This document shows, piece by piece, positions 59,649-64,000 of a stretch of DNA of 64,000 nucleotides. Each line of letters starts with the position of its first letter. Positions within the stretch are counted from its first letter, which is position 1. Source of the stretch: Chloroflexota bacterium (GTDB lineage: Bacteria > Chloroflexota > Anaerolineae > Aggregatilineales > Phototrophicaceae). The position numbers and the translations under genes were made by a program. The notes beneath the pieces were generated by a model. It was not told the DNA's origin. It saw only the letters and a list, made by a program, of their open reading frames with translations, and ran no database searches. The stretch lies in NCBI GenBank assembly GCA_020161935.1, contig JAIUNI010000017.1, positions 1-64,000 on the forward strand, given 5' to 3'.

Positions 59649-62117
59649 CTACCGTTGCAAGGCAGGGAGTATCAAAATCACGATGACGAGTACGACACCC
59701 AGCATGAAGCTGATGGCGTAAGTACGGACGTAACCGGTTTGCACCTTCCGCACACCGCCGCTGATGCCGCGCACCAAGCGACCCACGCCGTTGACAATAC
59801 CGTCAATCAAGCCAATATCCACCGGCTTGCTCAAGAGCTGGGCAATGCCGTTGAAGCCCTTGGCGATGACCGTATTGTGGAAGTAGTCGTGCCAGAAGCG
59901 CCAGTCAAGGGTGTTCGCCAAGAACTGTGACGCTTTGTTGAACGGGTTCTCGAACAGGCGGTAGTAGGTTTCATCCCAGTACAGGCGGGCATTCGCTAAC
60001 CCGAAGATGGTTGCACCACCGGAAACACGGTCAGCAATCGGGTCGTGGTCAGCCACATTCGACGACTTGCCCTTGCCGTAGATCGAACGTGCGGCGAAGA
60101 TCGCGCCAATCGCCAATGCCAGCGCCGCCAGCGCGATACCGGGTTGGAACTCGGCAGCATGTACGTGAACCAGACTGTGTTCCAGCCATGTCGTAAAGTT
60201 GTGCGCGGTGAAAATGTTTTCCAGCCCCAACACATTCGACGGCGTGTTCAGGAAGCCACCGAAGATGCTCAAGAAAGCCAAGACCATCAGCGGGAAGGTC
60301 ATCGAGAAGACACTTTCCGGCGCGTGGTCGGCGGCTTCGGTACGGGGTTGACCGAAGAACACCATTTCAATCTGTCGCCACATATAGAAGGCGGTAAACG
60401 CGGCTGCCGCAATCAGCAGGGCGAACACGATGTAGCCACCGGCTGAACCGAGGAACGAGCCAGCGCCCAAACCCTTGAGCCACGAGTCGGCGAGGATTTC
60501 GTCCTTTGACCAGAACCCGGCGAAGGGGAAGATACCCGCCAGCGCCAGCGTACCGATCAAGTAGGTGATAAAGGTGATCGGCATCCGACGAGCCAAGCCA
60601 CCCATATTCCGCATATCTTGCGGGTCGAAGTCGTGGTCGTCATGGTGTTCTTCACCATGTTCGTCGCCGTGAGCATCGTGCGTGTCATGTCCGTGGTCGT
60701 CGTGACCGTGACCATGTGCGCGGTGCGCGGCGTGGTGATGACCATGCTCCATACCGTGAATGACCGAACCACTGCCGAGGAACAAGAGCGCCTTGAAGAA
60801 CGCATGTGTGACCAAGTGGAACATCGCCGCGCCGTATGCACCCACGCCGACCGCCGCGACCATGAAGCCGAGCTGGCTGACGGTACTGTAAGCGAGTACG
60901 CGCTTAATATCCCATTGACCGAGGGCGACAAAACCCGCCATGACAGCCGTGGTCGCGCCGACAATCGCCACAATGAACGAAGTGAGTTCAGCGTTATAGA
61001 AGAAGACGTTGCTGCGGCACATCATGTACACGCCAGCCGTCACCATCGTCGCGGCGTGGATGAGCGCGGAAACGGGTGTTGGACCCGCCATCGCATCCGG
61101 CAGCCAGACGAACAAGGGGATCTGCGCGGATTTGCCGGTCGCACCCAAAAGCATAAACAGGGTAATCAGCACCAGCACGGTTTCAATCGGCAGCGAGAAC
61201 GGGCCGAAATCGACCTGATGGTGATCTTGAATCATGCGTTCAGCCTGACCGAATACGCCAAGTTGTTCGGTCGGAATGTGATCGTTATTAGTGAAGACAA
61301 CGCTGGTAGTCGTGCCATGACCGTCTTCGGCAGCGGCTTCGCCTTCAGTAGCGGCAGCCGTTTCGCCGTGGCTGTCGGTCGCTGCGGCTTCGCCATGTTC
61401 ACCTTCGGCGGGGGCTGCTTCACCGTGTTCACTGGTTTCGCCATGTGCGCCCGCGTTGACATTGGCGATTTCGCCGGGGCGGTAGTAATCGAGTGTGCCG
61501 AATGTCCAGAAGATCAGGAATACGGCGGTTAGAATACCGAAGTCGCCCACGCGGTTGAGGATCATCGCCTTACGCGCGGCGTTGCTATTCTTCCAACCCA
61601 CACCGTTCGGACGGTCAAACCAGAAGCCGATGAGCAGGAACGAGCAGACACCCACGCCTTCCCAGCCGACGAACATCATCAAGAAGTTGTTGCCCGTCAC
61701 CAGAATGAGCATGAAGAACAAAAACAGGTTCAGGTAGGTGAAGAAGCGGCTAAAACGCGGGTCGCCGTGCATGTATCCGGCGGCATAAATGTGAATGAGC
61801 GAGCCGACACCCGTGACGACCAACATCATGGTCACGCTGAGGGTATCGACGCGCATCTGCCACGGGATGCTGACGTTGGCGGTACCGATTTGAATCCAAC
61901 CGTCCAAGAACGGCGGGTTCACCACGACCGCTTCATAGCCACTGCCGCGCAGGTACGCCCAGAGCAGCACCGCAATCACAAACGACAGTAAGGCTGCCGT
62001 CGTGCCGAGGATGCTGGACAAGCGTTCGCCCAACCGCGGCCCCACAAACAGGTTCAGCAGGAACCCGATGAGTGGGATAAAAAGAATGAGTGTCACTAAT
62101 GACGGGTAATTTTCCAT
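59649..62117 (-). CDS. nuoL: NADH-quinone oxidoreductase subunit L with two insertions
   Basis: An 822-residue protein; E. coli NuoL is about 613. Core residues are E153 (MMFVGWEGVGVCSFLLIGFW), K329 (LGATGKSAQIPLFVWLPDAMAGPTPVSALIHAAT) and K442 (THAFFKALLFLGSG). A long C-terminal helix and anchor are present. Insertion 1 (about 212-310) replaces a short loop with Ala/Glu/Gly/His-rich sequence. Insertion 2 (about 454-500) has about 17 histidines with Asp and Glu, just before QDMRNMGGL. GAGGGG precedes the ATG. It is the most distal proton-pumping subunit and its lateral helix braces the arm. Confidence 0.95.
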   Translation of the reverse strand: MENYPSLVTLILFIPLIGFLLNLFVGPRLGERLSSILGTTAALLSFVIAVLLWAYLRGSGYEAVVVNPPFLDGWIQIGTANVSIPWQMRVDTLSVTMMLVVTGVGSLIHIYAAGYMHGDPRFSRFFTYLNLFLFFMLILVTGNNFLMMFVGWEGVGVCSFLLIGFWFDRPNGVGWKNSNAARKAMILNRVGDFGILTAVFLIFWTFGTLDYYRPGEIANVNAGAHGETSEHGEAAPAEGEHGEAAATDSHGETAAATEGEAAAEDGHGTTTSVVFTNNDHIPTEQLGVFGQAERMIQDHHQVDFGPFSLPIETVLVLITLFMLLGATGKSAQIPLFVWLPDAMAGPTPVSALIHAATMVTAGVYMMCRSNVFFYNAELTSFIVAIVGATTAVMAGFVALGQWDIKRVLAYSTVSQLGFMVAAVGVGAYGAAMFHLVTHAFFKALLFLGSGSVIHGMEHGHHHAAHRAHGHGHDDHGHDTHDAHGDEHGEEHHDDHDFDPQDMRNMGGLARRMPITFITYLIGTLALAGIFPFAGFWSKDEILADSWLKGLGAGSFLGSAGGYIVFALLIAAAAFTAFYMWRQIEMVFFGQPRTEAADHAPESVFSMTFPLMVLAFLSIFGGFLNTPSNVLGLENIFTAHNFTTWLEHSLVHVHAAEFQPGIALAALALAIGAIFAARSIYGKGKSSNVADHDPIADRVSGGATIFGLANARLYWDETYYRLFENPFNKASQFLANTLDWRFWHDYFHNTVIAKGFNGIAQLLSKPVDIGLIDGIVNGVGRLVRGISGGVRKVQTGYVRTYAISFMLGVVLVIVILILPALQR

Positions 62118-62213
62118 AATGCCCCTCTGTATCGAGCAGACTTCATCAGCGTTTACCGACTACCCCAGTATTACAACTCGGTACTCGATACTCACGACTC
62201 GGCGCTGCTCTGC

Positions 62214-62516
62214 CTACCCTTCCATCTGGTGCAGTTCGTCGACGTTGATGCTTTTCTTGGTGTGGAAGATCGCTACGATCAATGCGAGACCGACCGCGAC
62301 TTCGGCAGCGGCGACCGCGATGACGAAGAACACGAACAAGTGCCCTTCCATCTGGTTCCACTGTTTGGCGAAGGCCACCAGCGCGAGGTTCGCCGCGTTC
62401 AACATCAGTTCAACCGACATGAACAGCAGGATGGCGTTTTTCTTCAACAGCACACCCATCGCACCTAGAATAAACAACACCGCGCTCAACATGACAAAAT
62501 CGGTTGTATGAAGCAT
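62214..62516 (-). CDS. nuoK: NADH-quinone oxidoreductase subunit K
   Basis: A 100-residue, three-helix subunit of normal length. E36 (LFMSVELMLNAANL) and E72 (AAAEVAVGLALI) match the two conserved membrane glutamates of E. coli NuoK exactly. It forms part of the E-channel/first antiporter-like path with NuoA and NuoJ. AGGAG lies about 10 bases upstream. It lies 30 bp after nuoJ and 96 bp before nuoL. Confidence 0.96.
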   Translation of the reverse strand: MLHTTDFVMLSAVLFILGAMGVLLKKNAILLFMSVELMLNAANLALVAFAKQWNQMEGHLFVFFVIAVAAAEVAVGLALIVAIFHTKKSINVDELHQMEG

Positions 62517-62546
62517 TCTTCATTCGCTCCTGAAATTCACGCTGCG

Positions 62547-63863
62547 TTAATCGCCAGCCGCCGGTTCATTTTGCTGGGCTGGCAAACGCGGCACAGCCTC
62601 ACCCGCTACATCCTGCCCAATCTGGTCGCCAATGACGTTGGTCAGCGGCTTCATCACCTTGCGGCGGATGTCGCGGCGGCGCGGTTGGAAGCCTTCTTTG
62701 TGGGTCAGGGCAATCGCACCGACCATCGCGGCCAGCAGCAGAATGGCAATCAATTGGAACGGCAGCATGTACTTGCTGAACAGCAGGTTACCAATCGACT
62801 GCGGGCTGCCGAATGGCTCGACCGCTTTATCAACCAGCGGGATCGCCACGTTACGAGTGCTGCCGTCGAGCAGTTCTTCGGTTCCGAGTACCAGCACTTG
62901 TGAGGTGTCCCGCGTGACTGTGTAGACATCAAGATTATTGAGGTTAGCAACCTGTGGCAGTTTGCCGAAATCCGGCTCGTTGGCATTCACTTCGGTAAAC
63001 ACCCACGAACGCTGGCTTGCATCTTCGCTCAAAAGCGGCAGTTCGACCAACGCGCCGGGTTGAATATCCGACAGGAGAACACGGTCATCACGCAGGGCGA
63101 GATTGGTTTCGGCGTTATCCGAGTCCGCGCCAAAGTCGATCAAGTTGACGGGCTTGCTGTAGCCGTTGAACACCGCCACACGTGCGGTACGCGAGTTCAC
63201 GGATTCAAGGTTGCTTTCGACAAGGCTGACCGTCGGCGGCGTGCTATCCGTGCCGCCGTAAGCGACTGCGGTATAGGTGTTTGCCTGACGTGTGGTTTGA
63301 CCGTTCAGTGAGAAGTTCACTGTTTGGACGACATCGGTTGTGCCTGTGGGGTTCAAGGTGATGGTGTAGTCGCCGGGGGCAACTGCTTCAAAGCCTGTCG
63401 CCTTGCCGAACTCCAAGTTGCTGGCAAACAGTTCACCATTGGCATAGACATCCACCGCACCGGCATACGGCGCAGCGTGGACGACGCGCAGTTGGGGTTG
63501 GCGTGTGATCGTCCCATTCAGGTCGATCCGCCCTGCACCGATGCTGTAGAAGGCCACGACGGCGAAAGACACGCCCAACGCGGTCGCGACAATTTCCAAC
63601 CAGCGGAAACGGCGCACCGGCGAGGTGGTTTTCTCGGCACCGAGGAGCATGATGACGAACAGGAACAACACCATGATCGCGCCCGCATAGACCGCAATTT
63701 GGATCATCGCGAGGAACGGTGCGTCCAACATCAGGTACATCAAAGCGACACAGGCAAAGTTCACAATGAGGAACAAGGCGCTGTGTACGGCGTTATCGCT
63801 GAGGAGCATGGCTACCGCAGCAAATACCGCCACTAGCATCACAATTATAAACAGTGCTTCCAT
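62547..63863 (-). CDS. nuoJ: NADH-quinone oxidoreductase subunit J with DUF4397-like insertion
   Basis: A 438-residue protein; usual NuoJ is 165-200. TM1-3 (1-75) are normal, with the conserved TM3 AMIQIAVYAGAIMVLFLFVI. TM4 is about 88-109. Residues about 115-345 are an extra soluble region. A DUF4397-type domain starts at 124 (QLRVVHAAPYAGAVDVYANG, then FEAVAPGDYTITL), and a second similar part at 226 (TARVAVFNGYSKPVNLIDFG). TM5 (365-387, LPFQLIAILLLAAMVGAIAL) resumes the NuoJ core. The positive-inside loop after TM3 puts the insertion outside the membrane. The TM3 pi-bulge helix, important for coupling, is intact. Confidence 0.93.
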   Translation of the reverse strand: MEALFIIVMLVAVFAAVAMLLSDNAVHSALFLIVNFACVALMYLMLDAPFLAMIQIAVYAGAIMVLFLFVIMLLGAEKTTSPVRRFRWLEIVATALGVSFAVVAFYSIGAGRIDLNGTITRQPQLRVVHAAPYAGAVDVYANGELFASNLEFGKATGFEAVAPGDYTITLNPTGTTDVVQTVNFSLNGQTTRQANTYTAVAYGGTDSTPPTVSLVESNLESVNSRTARVAVFNGYSKPVNLIDFGADSDNAETNLALRDDRVLLSDIQPGALVELPLLSEDASQRSWVFTEVNANEPDFGKLPQVANLNNLDVYTVTRDTSQVLVLGTEELLDGSTRNVAIPLVDKAVEPFGSPQSIGNLLFSKYMLPFQLIAILLLAAMVGAIALTHKEGFQPRRRDIRRKVMKPLTNVIGDQIGQDVAGEAVPRLPAQQNEPAAGD

Positions 63864-63953
63864 ATGTCATTCTCACTATTGGATGCTGACTGCCAACGTT
63901 TGTGCAGTTTAGCGCAAACTACGTCAGACTTCAAATCTCAAAACACACAATTA

Positions 63954-63980
63954 GGGGCGGATTTTAACACCGCCCCCGTT
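63954..63980. repeat. Palindrome upstream of nuoJ
   Basis: GGGGCGG (63954-63960) and CCGCCCC form a hairpin around ATTTTAACA, preceded by AATTA. It resembles the hairpin between nuoM and nuoN and may mark the end of an upstream nuo gene lying past the window's edge. Confidence 0.55.
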
Positions 63981-64000
63981 ATTCCTCAATCATTTAGAGA

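Noticed and set aside
1..64000. tRNA, rRNA, CRISPR array or intact insertion-sequence transposase
   Set aside because: Looked for characteristic sequences on both strands and saw none.

Overview
The window reads as a chromosomal segment of a bacterium, most likely a Chloroflexota member (Anaerolineae-like). This is inferred from the mix of Thr/Pro/Ala-rich surface proteins, a single-chain glycyl-tRNA synthetase (alpha and beta fused), a nuoJKLMN block, CARDB/FtsX ABC clusters, and many short palindromic intergenic repeats. No rRNA, tRNA, CRISPR array or intact transposase gene was found.

Layout. 1-2074: end of a Thr-rich repeat protein. 2237-4462: PRC-barrel protein and an MFS transporter. 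4463-5324: repeat-rich gap, then a lone receiver-domain regulator. 5852-13776: an amino-sugar locus (two sugar permeases, solute-binding protein, NanE epimerase, GntR regulator and a ceramidase-fold hydrolase on the minus strand; a divergent GlcNAc-kinase-like gene and a SIS protein). 13956-15840: double-GNAT protein and a creatininase-family protein. 15944-21271: a MacB-like ABC system with a Yip1 protein and a CARDB surface protein. 21485-24500: YceI protein and a two-component pair. 24766-26418: small proline-rich protein, repeat island, small hypothetical. 26653-31191: GlyQS, a methyltransferase, a membrane-anchored TIR protein. 31311-35964: YceI protein, trypsin-like protease with a small companion, lipoprotein and membrane protein. 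36425-38377: ABC exporter. 38378-39435: repeat island. 39436-49030: hypothetical, beta-propeller, Pth-DUF2087, LysE, PQQ/cytochrome c lipoprotein, phosphoesterase, Mfd. 49193-56303: WD40 protein, YbaK, macro domain, MarR, FHA and two EamA transporters. 56442-63863: nuoN, M, L, K, J on the minus strand.

Most notable. (1) A dispersed intergenic unit occurs four times. Each copy has the same strong sigma70-type promoter (TTGAC, 17-18 bp, then TTGTTC fused to a TATAAT-like -10), three copies share a downstream composite repeat, and one copy is split upstream of its promoter by a 193-bp element with perfect 16-bp terminal inverted repeats. (2) NuoJ carries about 230 extra residues resembling tandem DUF4397 domains in an extracytoplasmic loop, and NuoL carries a very histidine-rich insertion. 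(3) Peptidyl-tRNA hydrolase is fused to a DUF2087 domain. (4) A 115-nt intergenic sequence folds on paper into a long stem capped by a three-way junction. (5) Many short palindromes share TGTAGGG/CCCTACA ends but differ in stem sequence.

The amino-sugar locus probably imports and phosphorylates N-acetylated hexosamines. The nuo block encodes the proton-pumping membrane arm of complex I. Its other subunits would lie beyond the right edge.
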